Positions 46,618 to 54,861 of a DNA stretch of 64,000 nt are shown one piece after another (positions within the stretch are counted from its first letter, which is position 1; each line of letters opens with the position of its first letter). Location: positions 271,608 through 335,607 of the forward strand of contig NZ_LUHJ01000061.1 of the NCBI RefSeq assembly GCF_001597745.1, given 5' to 3'. The notes beneath the pieces are model-generated. The model did not search any database. It was not told the DNA's origin and was given only the letters and a program-made list of their open reading frames with translations. The stretch comes from Anabaena sp. 4-3. GTDB taxonomy: Bacteria; Cyanobacteriota; Cyanobacteriia; Cyanobacteriales; Nostocaceae. A program made the translations under genes and the position numbers.

Positions 46618-46645
46618 AAACCGCCCTCTAGCGGCGGTTTTCCCC
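46618..46645 (+). terminator. GC-rich hairpin downstream of the DUF362 gene
   Basis: AAACCGCC (46618-46625) and GGCGGTTT (46633-46640) pair perfectly; followed by TTCCCC, a weak T tract. It is about 200 bases past the DUF362 stop. Confidence 0.6.
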
Positions 46646-46648
46646 TGA

Positions 46649-46690
46649 TTAGTCATTAGTCATTAGTCATTAGTCATTAGTCATTAGTCA
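46649..46690. repeat. TCATTAG heptamer tandem repeat
   Basis: Six uninterrupted copies of TTAGTCA/TCATTAG. STRR-type repeat as at 13302 and 15471. Confidence 0.75.
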
Positions 46691-47428
46691 TGAGTTTTTT
46701 TCCTCCGCTTCCTCCGCTTCCTCCGCTTCCTCCCCCTACCCTCTATCCTGGGTTAACAGCCAAAAGTATTTTTACTCTACCTATGTGTAGATTGACAAAA
46801 TAGAAGTAATATCACGTAAATTTATTAATTACGATTTAGAAATAATTTTTTGGTGTGATTACTGACTTCTTTCTCACCACTACGGGTATTTTATCTGTAT
46901 TTATGCGGTTGCTTTTCTGATGTTCAAAATTGTGTTGACTGATGTTTCTAGAGTTTTGTATTTCTTCAGATTTACTTGTGTTGAATAGTGACAAAAAAAT
47001 ACTTGATTTCAGCAATATTTCGGGATGTTAATCATTATCCTGAAAATGATGAACCGCTACAAGTGGCGTAGACAAAGTATTTTGGAATGTAACCTCTTTG
47101 GACTCTGACACCATCAAGGTAGATAATTAATCTACCACCAAAGAAAAAAATCTTACTAATTATGTCTTTGACTTAATCTCTGCTTAACCTAAAAAAAGTT
47201 AATCCTTACTATAAATTTTAACATATTGTTGAGTCAAGCTAGCCAAAAATGTTCATAACCCTTTTGGTATCAAGATTACCGAGTCTAAAAGTACAACTAT
47301 CACACTTGCGAAACAGGTTAATGTTTTTGACGGCTATACATTTTACAAGAAAAAATAGCTAAAATAGTATTGAAACTCTCGACTAGAGAGTAAACCTAAC
47401 AATCAATTGTGATTAACTCCAATTCTGT

Positions 47429-47614
47429 ATGAATTCAGATAGCCAGTCTGCCAACCCTCCCGACACGTATTCCCATCGTTTGGCAGACATTCTGGGAACA
47501 TTGATAGCTGTAGTTACTCTTACGCTACCTGTGTTTGTCATTGCCCATTATTCAACTGATGTTCCAAATAGTCAGCAACCCATGACTTATGAACTTCCGC
47601 GAGGTGAGCGATAG
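47429..47614 (+). CDS. Small single-helix membrane protein
   Basis: 61 residues: a polar start, one hydrophobic helix (LADILGTLIAVVTLTLPVFVIAHY, its core is 20 residues) and a polar tail ending PRGER. Not recognised. Support for a real gene: clean membrane topology, ATG, and a terminator (47724-47758) about 110 bases after the stop. Against: no visible ribosome binding site and small size. Possibly a subunit or regulator of a membrane complex, but nothing nearby says which. Confidence 0.5.
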   Translation: MNSDSQSANPPDTYSHRLADILGTLIAVVTLTLPVFVIAHYSTDVPNSQQPMTYELPRGER

Positions 47615-48072
47615 ACAACCAACACACAGATGAATGTGAGATTTCAGCAGCCTAAAGTTCCAACAAAAATGGAGAAAGCAAGTTTTGAGCCAGCATTTTT
47701 GTATGTAGATCAACAACCATGAGCTAAATCTGCGTTCTTGGCACAGATTTAGTGTTTTTTGTGCATTCAGGGGGCAGATCCTTCTCAGGAACTAACGGAA
47801 AGCGTTGCGATGTTTGTCGTAACGCTTTTTAATTTGGGTGGGTTTAGGGGTGTAGGGGAGATGAGGAAGCAGGGGGGCAGAGAGAAACGGGGAAAGTTCT
47901 TTCCCCCTGCAAAGAACCCCAATTCTTCTTTTCCAATCCCCAATCAAGAGTCAAGAGTCCCCATTCCCGAATTTTGAATGAGAGAATTTTGAATTGATGT
48001 GTCCATCTAGGCCATAAAATTCTACACGGGGAGTATGTTCCCCATACACACTTAGATACCCAAAAGATTTTT
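47615..48072. other. Intergenic region with terminator and repeat tract
   Basis: 458 bases. After the terminator at 47724 come a GGTGTAGGGG/GGAAGCAGGGGGG purine tract (47845-47880) and CCCCAATC-type repeats (47928-47965). No gene seen. Confidence 0.5.
47724..47758 (+). terminator. Rho-independent terminator
   Basis: CTAAATCTG (47724-47732) pairs with CAGATTTAG (47744-47752), then TGTTTTTTG. It supports transcription of the 61-residue gene upstream. Confidence 0.8.
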
Positions 48073-48585
48073 ATGGACTTATCCCGTATTCCAGCCCAGC
48101 CAAAACCCGGTGTAATCAACGTTCTGATTGAAATTGCCGGCGGAAGTAAAAATAAATACGAGTTTGACAAAGACTTACAAGCCTTTGCTCTAGACCGGGT
48201 ACTGTATTCTTCGGTAAAATATCCCTATGATTATGGTTTCATCCCTAACACCCTGGCTGATGATGGTGATCCTTTAGATGGTATGGTTATCATGGATGAG
48301 CCAACTTTCCCCGGTTGTATCATTCCTGCAAGACCGATTGGCTTCTTGGAAATGGTTGACGGTGGCGATCGCGATGAAAAAATTCTGTGTGTACCAGACA
48401 AAGATCCACGCTACGCTCACGTAAAATCCTTGAAAGACATAGCACCACACCGTTTAGACGAAATTGCTGAGTTTTTCCGTAGTTATAAAAATTTGGAAAA
48501 AAAAGTTACTGAAATTCTCGGTTGGCAGGATGCTGACAAGGTAGCTCCTCTAGTCGAAACGTCGATCAAAGCTTATAAAGGATAG
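48073..48585 (+). CDS. ppa: Inorganic pyrophosphatase (family I)
   Basis: 170 residues. Hydrolyses pyrophosphate in the cytoplasm, pulling biosynthetic reactions forward; Mg-dependent hexamer in bacteria. The signature D-x-D-P-x-D is in [12 protein letters not shown]; other conserved parts are [30 protein letters not shown] and [12 protein letters not shown]. Length is normal. ATG 48073. Stands alone. Confidence 0.97.
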   Translation: MDLSRIPAQPKPGVINVLIEIAGGSKNKYEFDKDLQAFALDRVLYSSVKYPYDYGFIPNTLADDGDPLDGMVIMDEPTFPGCIIPARPIGFLEMVDGGDRDEKILCVPDKDPRYAHVKSLKDIAPHRLDEIAEFFRSYKNLEKKVTEILGWQDADKVAPLVETSIKAYKG

Positions 48586-48593
48586 TGGGCAAT

Positions 48594-48690
48594 TGGTAAT
48601 GGGTAAGACTAAAGTAAAAAGTGAACCAGTAAAACACAAAATCCAGATAAATTTTACTGTTGACTTTTACTTTTGACTTTCCCAATTACC
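48594..48690. repeat. Long imperfect inverted repeat after ppa
   Basis: GGTAATGGGTAAGACTAAAG... (from 48596) is nearly the reverse complement of ...CTTTTGACTTTCCCAATTACC (to 48690), about 28 bases per arm with a roughly 40-base centre. Probably a dispersed repeat; may also help end the ppa transcript. Confidence 0.55.
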
Positions 48691-48814
48691 AGTATCTCAA
48701 CTGATCATGAGTTGAGTTGAACAAGCCGAAACAGAACTCACTCCAGTCACATAACAGCAAACACACTTGTGCTGGTTGCGAATTCCACAAATTGCCACAT
48801 AACCTCAAACCGAA

Positions 48815-49198
48815 ATGCAGCGTACTATCCTTTTAGCAAAAATTCACAATTGCACCCTCACCGGAGCAAACATCAATTATGTAGGTAGTATTAGCATCGA
48901 TAAAATTTTGTTAGAAAAAGCTGGCATCTTACCATACGAGCAAGTGCAAGTAGTGAATAGTGCTAATGGTGAGCGGTTCATTACTTATGCTATACCAGCA
49001 CCAGCCCATTCAGGAATTATTGAATTAAATGGGGCTGCTGCCCGTCTAGGCATGATCGGCGATCGCGTGATTATAATGACTTACGGGCAGTTCACACCAG
49101 AAGAGTTAAAAAATTACACTCCTACAGTAGTCATTGTGGACGAACACAACCGACTTTTAGAAGTGCGACACTATGACGACCTGCTCACTAAGGTCTAA
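48815..49198 (+). CDS. panD: Aspartate 1-decarboxylase proenzyme
   Basis: 127 residues. Makes beta-alanine for pantothenate and coenzyme A. The proenzyme self-cleaves between Gly24 and Ser25 (NYVGSISID) to form the pyruvoyl group; Lys9, Tyr-58-region and the GAAARLG loop are present. Length is normal for the bacterial enzyme. The next gene begins 11 bases after the stop, so the two are probably translated from one message. No PanZ/PanM-type maturation factor is in the window. Confidence 0.95.
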   Translation: MQRTILLAKIHNCTLTGANINYVGSISIDKILLEKAGILPYEQVQVVNSANGERFITYAIPAPAHSGIIELNGAAARLGMIGDRVIIMTYGQFTPEELKNYTPTVVIVDEHNRLLEVRHYDDLLTKV

Positions 49199-49209
49199 AT
49201 TGAAAGAAA

Positions 49210-50112
49210 ATGTCAAATCTTGAGCTGTCAGGTTCCCAGGTCTACCTATCTGAACAGTCTACTAAATCACCAAGTAACTTAGCGGGTGATTTTGTAGTCA
49301 AATTTTGGGGTGTCAGGGGTTTGATTCCCACCCCAGGTAGCAACACCGGCCGTTATGGCGGTAACACTGCTTGTGTAGAAATCCACGTAGCTGGTAAAAA
49401 CTTAATTTTTGATGGTGGTACTGGTTTACGCATCCTGGGGAAAACTTGGCAGCACTTGCAACAGCCAATACAAGCCCATTTATTTTTTACCAATTCCCAG
49501 ACAAATCGCATTCAGGGGTTTCCCTTTTTTGCACCCGCCTTTATTGCAGAAAATTCGTTTCATATTTACGGTGCGGCTGCTTCCAATGGAGCCTCTATTA
49601 AACAATGTCTGTATGACCAAATGCTGCAACCATATTTTCCCTATCCTCTACAGGTAATGCAGTCGGAATTACAGTTTTACTATCTCACTCCCAGTAGTGA
49701 AGTTAAGTTAGATGATGTCACAATTACCACAAAATTAATTAATCAGACTCACCGTTCCATTGGCTATCGGGTAAGCTGGCAAAACTATCATGTTGCTTAT
49801 GTGACAGATTTAAGTAACCGCATAGAGCAAATAGAACGAGAGAATATTTTACAACTTGTTCAAGATGTGGATTTACTCATTGCTAATGCCACTTACACCC
49901 CACCAACATCCCATGATCATGACTGTGCGGATACCCTTTGGCAAGTTGCCGTAGAAATAGCTCAGAAGGCAAATGCGAAACAGTTAATTATTTCTCATCA
50001 TCACCCAGATGACGATGATGATTTTCTCGACAAGGTACAAAAGGAAGTAAATCTAGCTTTCCCCAATACACTATTAGGCTCTGAAGGCTTAGTATTACCT
50101 ATCGCTAAGTAA
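49210..50112 (+). CDS. Metallo-beta-lactamase-fold protein with missing metal ligands
   Basis: 300 residues. The fold is clear: VKFWGVRGLIPTPG, GRYGGNTACVEI, LIFDGGTGLRILG, and later LIISHHHPDDDDDF. But where active relatives read H-x-H-W-D-H-I-Q-G-F-P-F-F, this one reads T94-N-S-Q-T-N-R-I-Q-G-F-P-F-F (residues 94-107), so all three His and the Asp of the metal site are replaced. The usual D in the later DxxYT motif is Asn (LIANATYTPP). It is probably catalytically dead for hydrolysis. It follows panD by 11 bases. Confidence 0.85.
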   Translation: MSNLELSGSQVYLSEQSTKSPSNLAGDFVVKFWGVRGLIPTPGSNTGRYGGNTACVEIHVAGKNLIFDGGTGLRILGKTWQHLQQPIQAHLFFTNSQTNRIQGFPFFAPAFIAENSFHIYGAAASNGASIKQCLYDQMLQPYFPYPLQVMQSELQFYYLTPSSEVKLDDVTITTKLINQTHRSIGYRVSWQNYHVAYVTDLSNRIEQIERENILQLVQDVDLLIANATYTPPTSHDHDCADTLWQVAVEIAQKANAKQLIISHHHPDDDDDFLDKVQKEVNLAFPNTLLGSEGLVLPIAK

Positions 50113-50275
50113 TTCGCATCACAGCATCCTCACTGCTACCAGAAAACCGTTTCTCCTATATCTCTCCCCAATGACTTTTTGAATTATTCTGAAAGATAGA
50201 GGTTAACTTTTGTCAGGGTTATCTTTTTTTAATAAATTTTTTCTAAAAAAGTGTGTACCCTGTTACAATATTGTT

Positions 50276-50388
50276 AAGAAAAGTTGCCCGTTGCATTTTG
50301 GGAACTCGCAACCGGGTTTTAACTCTATTGAGAAGACAACGCGAATTAATTTTTTAAGACCAGCTGTGGGAAGCTGGTCTTTTTTTGT
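50276..50388 (+). ncRNA. Candidate small RNA
   Basis: A -10-like TACAAT at 50264-50269 would start a transcript near 50276. The predicted RNA has a hairpin CCCGTTGC (50287-50294)/GCAACCGGG (50308-50316, one bulged C) with a TTTTGGGAACTC loop, then an unpaired ACGCGAATTAATT stretch, and ends at a strong terminator (AAGACCAGCT 50356-50365/AGCTGGTCTT 50372-50381, then TTTTTTTG). The -35 region is poor. A Yfr2-like RNA is conceivable from the loop but not established. Confidence 0.5.
50356..50387 (+). terminator. Rho-independent terminator
   Basis: AAGACCAGCT and AGCTGGTCTT form a perfect 10-bp stem with loop GTGGGA, followed on the + strand by a seven-T run. It is oriented away from the porin gene, so it ends the candidate small RNA or a long readthrough from the panD unit. 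Confidence 0.88.
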
Positions 50389-50402
50389 GTTATTTGGGAA
50401 AA

Positions 50403-52019
50403 TTAGAAACTAAAGGTAGTTCTCAGCGCACCAATCACCACATTATCATTGTTATCGTTATGGTCTGGTGCTGTCAGCCAGATAACTCCGGGTGTGATAG
50501 TGATATTGTCACTGACCTTATATTGATAGAATGCCTCAATATGGTAGGAAGTATCTCTATCTTCCGGCACGGCGGCAACGTTGGAACTGGTAACTTTTGG
50601 TTCCATACCGACGATAATACCGCCTAAGTTACCTTTTTTACCCAGGTCGGGGAAGCCTAGAGTAACGGCATAGTTCCAGATGTCAATATCTCCACGTTGT
50701 CCTGTTAAGGTGCGGCTTGTTGTATAGCCAGCCCAACCACCTAGTACCAATTTATCACTGAGGCCGATGGATGCTTGAACACCGTAAGAATTGCTGGAAT
50801 ATGCTACATCTGTTAGTCCTTGGGCTGTTGCTAAATCTTGGAAGGTTGCAGCATTACTACCTGTGAGTAGTGGCTGTTTGTAGGAGTTGATATATGTTAA
50901 TCCTACGGTGAAGCGATCGCTCGGTTTAACTGTCAGCTGTGCCAATGCACCATAAGCACCATCAAATAACCCATTCTTCGGTGTTGGGTCATTAGCTGTA
51001 GGAGTCAAATAACCTAAACTTAATGCCAATCTATCACCAAATTGATGGGTAACACCTAATCCTGTCCCACCGATCTGACTATAAATTGGGTTACGTGTAC
51101 CAAAGGTAGATATAGCACCAAAACCACCATCTCCATCAAACAAGTTGACGGTGCTGGTGAGGTCGTCTGCTGCACCTGCGTTAGCAATTAATTTTACTTC
51201 CGTGTTCTGGCTTAAAGGAAATCCGTACCATAAGGCATCTATAGCAGCGTTATTATTGGGTGCAGCACTAGCAAAAAACAGGTTGCCTTCTGGGGTGTTA
51301 ATGGTAGGAGTAAAGATATTATTCGCTTGGATTCTGGTGAACAGAGTATCTTTACCTGTAAAGCTGGTGACAAATTCTACCCTTGCCCTGTATCCCAGAG
51401 TCGTATTATTGTCTGTAATTTCCGCATTGTTAACGCGATCGCCTGACAATACATCACTCACCACGCCGACAACTTGTCCTTGTAGTTTGGTGGTGGTGGA
51501 AAATTGATTGGCTTCTAACTCAGAAGTTCTAGCTTCTAGCGCGTCTACTCTTCCTCTAAGTGTCGCCAGTTCTGCGGAAAATTCTTCTTGTAGCTTTTGC
51601 AGTCTCGCTAAATCTTCTCTTGTTACCAGATCAGCTGTAGCGGTAGCAATTAATTCATTCACCCGGTCAAGACAAGCGTTCAAACCAGCCGCGAACTCGT
51701 ATCTTGTTAAGGCACGATTACCACGATATGTCTGATTCGGATAACCTGCTATACAACCATATCTTTCTACCAATGATTGCAATGCTTGGAAAGCCCAGTC
51801 TGTGGGCTGGACATCTGATAGTTGCGATACTGATGTCACTTGCGCCAAGTCTTGCTGTTGAGAGTTACTTTCAGACTTAATCTCTGGATTGGCAACGCTG
51901 GAGGTTGGATTTATTTCTGTATTAACAGATACTTCTTCGGCAAAAGATTGATTACCAAACAGCAGTATCATACTGCAAAATACTGGGCTAGCCAGCAAAT
52001 ATTTCCATGAAGTTTGCAT
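50403..52019 (-). CDS. SLH-domain outer-membrane porin (OprB/iron-uptake porin type)
   Basis: 538 residues. A cyanobacterial outer-membrane channel: signal peptide (LLASPVFCSMILLFGNQSFA, cleavage near residue 27), an S-layer homology domain (about 65-115: VQPTDWAFQALQSLVERYGC, NRALTRYEFAAGLNACLDRV) that binds peptidoglycan, a coiled coil (ARLQKLQEEFSAELATLRGR), and a beta-barrel to a terminal Phe (RTTFSF). ATG 52019 is preceded by AGGAG (five-base gap). It is divergent from znuA, so it may be a zinc-linked porin; that is inference from position. Confidence 0.92.
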   Translation of the reverse strand: MQTSWKYLLASPVFCSMILLFGNQSFAEEVSVNTEINPTSSVANPEIKSESNSQQQDLAQVTSVSQLSDVQPTDWAFQALQSLVERYGCIAGYPNQTYRGNRALTRYEFAAGLNACLDRVNELIATATADLVTREDLARLQKLQEEFSAELATLRGRVDALEARTSELEANQFSTTTKLQGQVVGVVSDVLSGDRVNNAEITDNNTTLGYRARVEFVTSFTGKDTLFTRIQANNIFTPTINTPEGNLFFASAAPNNNAAIDALWYGFPLSQNTEVKLIANAGAADDLTSTVNLFDGDGGFGAISTFGTRNPIYSQIGGTGLGVTHQFGDRLALSLGYLTPTANDPTPKNGLFDGAYGALAQLTVKPSDRFTVGLTYINSYKQPLLTGSNAATFQDLATAQGLTDVAYSSNSYGVQASIGLSDKLVLGGWAGYTTSRTLTGQRGDIDIWNYAVTLGFPDLGKKGNLGGIIVGMEPKVTSSNVAAVPEDRDTSYHIEAFYQYKVSDNITITPGVIWLTAPDHNDNNDNVVIGALRTTFSF

Positions 52020-52340
52020 TTTTCTCCTCACACCTATTTCAAACTTCTTTTAGCTTGGTTATACCTTTACCAAGCTATTGACAGCATCTATTTTTTTACA
52101 ACTATTTTTCAAATATTACCAGCACTGAGCAAATTTTGTCACAAGAAAAATCAATAATTCATCATTTATTAAAAATATATAACTTAATATTTATTAATAT
52201 TTTTTGGGGCAAATAGTCCAGTAGTCACCACCTACCAACCTTGTTGGTGGTAACAAACAAGGTTGAGGGAAATTTTATGAGAATGAGAATTATTATAATT
52301 TACAGTATAATCAGTGTTGGCATTTTTGCGGGGGAAAACT
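52020..52340. promoter_or_regulatory. Porin/znuA divergent control region
   Basis: TGAGAATTATTATAA (52284-52298) resembles the cyanobacterial Zur box TGATAATNATTATCA (two symmetric-position changes), about 43 bases before the znuA start. Just upstream lie two competing hairpins: ACCAAC-CTT-GTTGGT (52234-52248) and CAACCTTGTT (52237-52246)/AACAAGGTTG (52256-52265). Confidence 0.45.
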
Positions 52341-53357
52341 GTGATTCGGAATCATGTCGGACTGAGAAAAGGTAGACTACAAAATGGGCTTCTATCCTTA
52401 ATGACTTTGCTAATGTTGTCATTGGCAGTTGGCTGTAACCAATCAAATACCAATCAGGGAACAGCTACCGAACAGTCACCAACAGCCCAATCAGCCGCCC
52501 AGCCATCAGTACAACAGCCGAAGACTAAAGTAGTAGCGACAATTTTACCCATGTATTTGTTTACCAAAGCGGTGGCTGGGGATGCCGCAGATGTAGAACT
52601 TTTAATACCGCCAAATGTGGATGTACATGAGTATCAAGGGACACCAGCAAATGTCCAGGCGATCGCTCAAGCTGATGTATTAGTCAAAAATGGGTTAGGA
52701 TTAGAAGAATTTCTTACAGATATAGTCAAAAATGCCCAAAATAGCAAATTAAAAGAAATTAACGCCAGTGCTGCCATTAAACCGGTAAATGAAATCTCAC
52801 CAGTTGTCAAAGCTACAAAAAGCGAACACAGCCATGACCATAACCATGCGGAAGGTAATCCCCATGTTTGGCTAGATCCGGTTTTAGCAAAACAGCAAGT
52901 CACAAATATTCGTGATGGATTAATTACTGCTGACCCAGCTAATCAAGCTACTTATGAAGCTAATGCGGCGGCTTATATTCAAGAATTAGAAAATCTGAAT
53001 AACGAATTTCAGCAGACATTACAAAAAACGCCTAACTGTACGTTTGTCACCTTTCATGATGCCTATCCATATCTAGCACAAAGGTATAACCTCAAACAAG
53101 TAGCTGTAGTAGAAATTCCTGAAGATCAGCTTTCTCCCGCCGATGTGCAGAATACCATAAATGCAGTTAGAAAGTACAATGTTAAAGCCTTGTTTGGCGA
53201 ACCAGGAATAGACAATAAATTACTCAAGAGTTTATCCCAAGATTTGAAGTTAACTTTGCGATCGCTCAACACTTTGGAATCTGGCGAACAAAACCCACAA
53301 TATTATTTCGAGGCGATGAGAAGCAACTTACAAAATCTAGCAGCAGCTTGTCAGTAA
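52341..53357 (+). CDS. znuA: Zinc ABC transporter substrate-binding lipoprotein
   Basis: 338 residues. Captures Zn(II) in the periplasm and delivers it to ZnuB. The start has a hydrophobic signal and lipobox (MLSLAVGC, Cys32). Metal-site histidines are visible in DVHEYQGTP, GNPHVWLDP and FVTFHDAYPY, with a late Asp in FGEPGIDNKL. The His-rich loop SEHSHDHNHAEG (about 160-171) is typical of zinc, not manganese, proteins. GTG 52341 with GGGGG upstream is preferred to the TTG at 52314. znuC follows after 95 bases. Confidence 0.92.
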   Translation: MIRNHVGLRKGRLQNGLLSLMTLLMLSLAVGCNQSNTNQGTATEQSPTAQSAAQPSVQQPKTKVVATILPMYLFTKAVAGDAADVELLIPPNVDVHEYQGTPANVQAIAQADVLVKNGLGLEEFLTDIVKNAQNSKLKEINASAAIKPVNEISPVVKATKSEHSHDHNHAEGNPHVWLDPVLAKQQVTNIRDGLITADPANQATYEANAAAYIQELENLNNEFQQTLQKTPNCTFVTFHDAYPYLAQRYNLKQVAVVEIPEDQLSPADVQNTINAVRKYNVKALFGEPGIDNKLLKSLSQDLKLTLRSLNTLESGEQNPQYYFEAMRSNLQNLAAACQ

Positions 53358-53452
53358 CTATTAGTTCTTAATTATCCATCATCACAACCACGTCGCAGCA
53401 ATTCGCATCTCAAAACGGCGTAAGCTAAGTTACCAACTAATCACCCAGGAAG

Positions 53453-54229
53453 ATGACATCGCCAATTCTCAAAGTTGAGGGATTAACTGTATATCAAGGT
53501 AGTTATTTAGCTATTCGGGATGTTTCTTTTGAAATCATGCCAGGTACGGATACAGCTATAGTAGGGCCTAATGGTGCTGGTAAAAGCACTTTGGTAAAAG
53601 CAGTTTTAGATTTAATTCCCCGCAGTAGCGGTAGGATTGAAATTTTTGGTCGTCCCATAGCTAGGCTAGGAAGTTTACGCCATCTTTTAGGTTACATGGC
53701 GCAAAATTTGATTTTTGATCGCAGTTTTCCCATTTCTGTGAAGGAGTTGGTAGGGCTAGGATGGGTATCTCAAGACCAAAATCAGCATAATTATTTCTTT
53801 TTATCTAGACTAGGTACCCAAAACCGAGAGAAATCAATAGCAGTTACGGAAGCTTTAAGGCGAACTGATACTTACCATTTGCAAAATCAAGCTATTGGGA
53901 CTCTCAGTGGTGGACAACTGAAGCGGGTGTTGCTAGCTTATTGTTTGGTGATGCCGAGAAAACTCTTGATATTAGATGAAGCCTTTGCTGGCGTTGATAT
54001 GCAAGGTGCAGCAGATTTTTATGCTTTACTGCATGAATTAAAGCAACAAGAGGGTTGGACTGTATTACAAGTTTCCCATGATATTGATATGGTCAGTCGG
54101 CACTGCGATCGCGTCCTGTGCTTAAACCAAACCGTTGTTTGTACTGGGCAGCCAGAAGTTGCGCTTTCCCCACAAAACCTGTTAGCAACTTATGGGCCTG
54201 GATTTAGCCGTTACCAGCATCATCACTAA
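53453..54229 (+). CDS. znuC: Zinc ABC transporter ATPase
   Basis: 258 residues. Energises ZnuB. Walker A is GPNGAGKST (about 38-46), signature LSGGQLKR, Walker B LLILDEA, switch His in VSHDID. Ends with HHH, which may be chance. The sequence resembles manganese/zinc ATPases. It is followed by an inverted-repeat element and then by the repressor on the other strand, so it is physically separated from its permease gene by 630 bases. Confidence 0.92.
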   Translation: MTSPILKVEGLTVYQGSYLAIRDVSFEIMPGTDTAIVGPNGAGKSTLVKAVLDLIPRSSGRIEIFGRPIARLGSLRHLLGYMAQNLIFDRSFPISVKELVGLGWVSQDQNQHNYFFLSRLGTQNREKSIAVTEALRRTDTYHLQNQAIGTLSGGQLKRVLLAYCLVMPRKLLILDEAFAGVDMQGAADFYALLHELKQQEGWTVLQVSHDIDMVSRHCDRVLCLNQTVVCTGQPEVALSPQNLLATYGPGFSRYQHHH

Positions 54230-54248
54230 AGATTCTTCCCAGACTCTT

Positions 54249-54340
54249 GTAGGATGCGTCAGAGTAGATTATTTGCTAACTCTCGACAGATTTGTGACAT
54301 CTGACGCACCCTACTAATGTACCAGTAGCGTCAGTCCTGA
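54249..54340. repeat. Dispersed inverted-repeat element, copy F
   Basis: GTAGGATGCGTCAG (54249-54262) and CTGACGCACCCTAC (54301-54314), with the right flank TAATGTACCAGTAGCGTCAGTCCTGA matching the outer end of copy B. It lies between the convergent znuC and SmtB-like genes. Confidence 0.75.
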
Positions 54341-54354
54341 TTCTGCAAACTTGA

Positions 54355-54717
54355 TTATTCATCTTTTTCATCTAAGTGTTCAGCTACCGCCTGATAAAGA
54401 TGAAAAATATGATTATCGTGCAGACGATAAAACACATTTCGTCCTTGTTTGCGGTAACTCACTAAACGCATAGCCCGTAAGTTGCGTAGCTGATGCGAAA
54501 CAGCAGATTCACTCATTTCTAGTAATGCGGCTAAATCGCCTACACACAGTTCTTTTTTCGCTAAAAAAGACAGAATTCTCAGGCGATTTGCATCTCCCAA
54601 AAAGCTAAAAAAATCTGCCATGCGCTGGGCTTTGTCAGTAGTGAGAACCTCATCTGCTAATTTTTGCTCAATACTACTATCGATATCTATACTCCACCTG
54701 ACTTTCGATTGAATCAT
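54355..54717 (-). CDS. ArsR/SmtB-family zinc-sensing repressor
   Basis: 120 residues; a winged-helix repressor released from DNA by Zn(II). The recognition region reads [21 protein letters not shown]. The alpha-5 metal site of SmtB is complete: Asp101, His103, His114, Glu117 ([18 protein letters not shown]). The N-terminal Cys ligands of the alpha-3N site are absent, so it senses at the dimer interface as SmtB/CzrA do. It is divergent from znuB and convergent with znuC, and could control the znuB side of the locus. ATG 54717. Confidence 0.9.
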   Translation of the reverse strand: MIQSKVRWSIDIDSSIEQKLADEVLTTDKAQRMADFFSFLGDANRLRILSFLAKKELCVGDLAALLEMSESAVSHQLRNLRAMRLVSYRKQGRNVFYRLHDNHIFHLYQAVAEHLDEKDE

Positions 54718-54861
54718 TATGGTTAATTGAACTCAAATCATTTATATGAAAAAATGTGAAGAATAATTTGATTTTTTGTTGAGAAATTTGTGCTTAATCC
54801 TATAAACATAAATAATTATATACTCTATATTGACTATTAAAAATTGTAAAAATATAACTTG

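Larger units (their letters stand above)
46422..47428. other. Long intergenic region with repeats
   Basis: About 1 kb. It holds a degenerate inverted-repeat element (46438-46520) between near-identical 15-base direct repeats, a hairpin AAACCGCC/GGCGGTTT (46618-46640), TCATTAG heptamers (46649-46690), a pyrimidine tract (46695-46735), and a hairpin GGTAGAT/ATCTACC (47118-47136) framed by CTTTGG and CCAAAG. The last 250 bases are AT-rich and may be the promoter/leader of the 61-residue gene. Confidence 0.55.

Noticed and set aside
50210-50413. 67-codon plus-strand frame over the candidate small RNA
   Set aside because: Runs through the terminator stem and T run; the region looks like RNA, not protein.
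54718-54861. 12-2-12 SmtB operator in the repressor/znuB gap
   Set aside because: TATGAA and TGAAGAATA stretches are present but not in inverted order; no convincing operator found.
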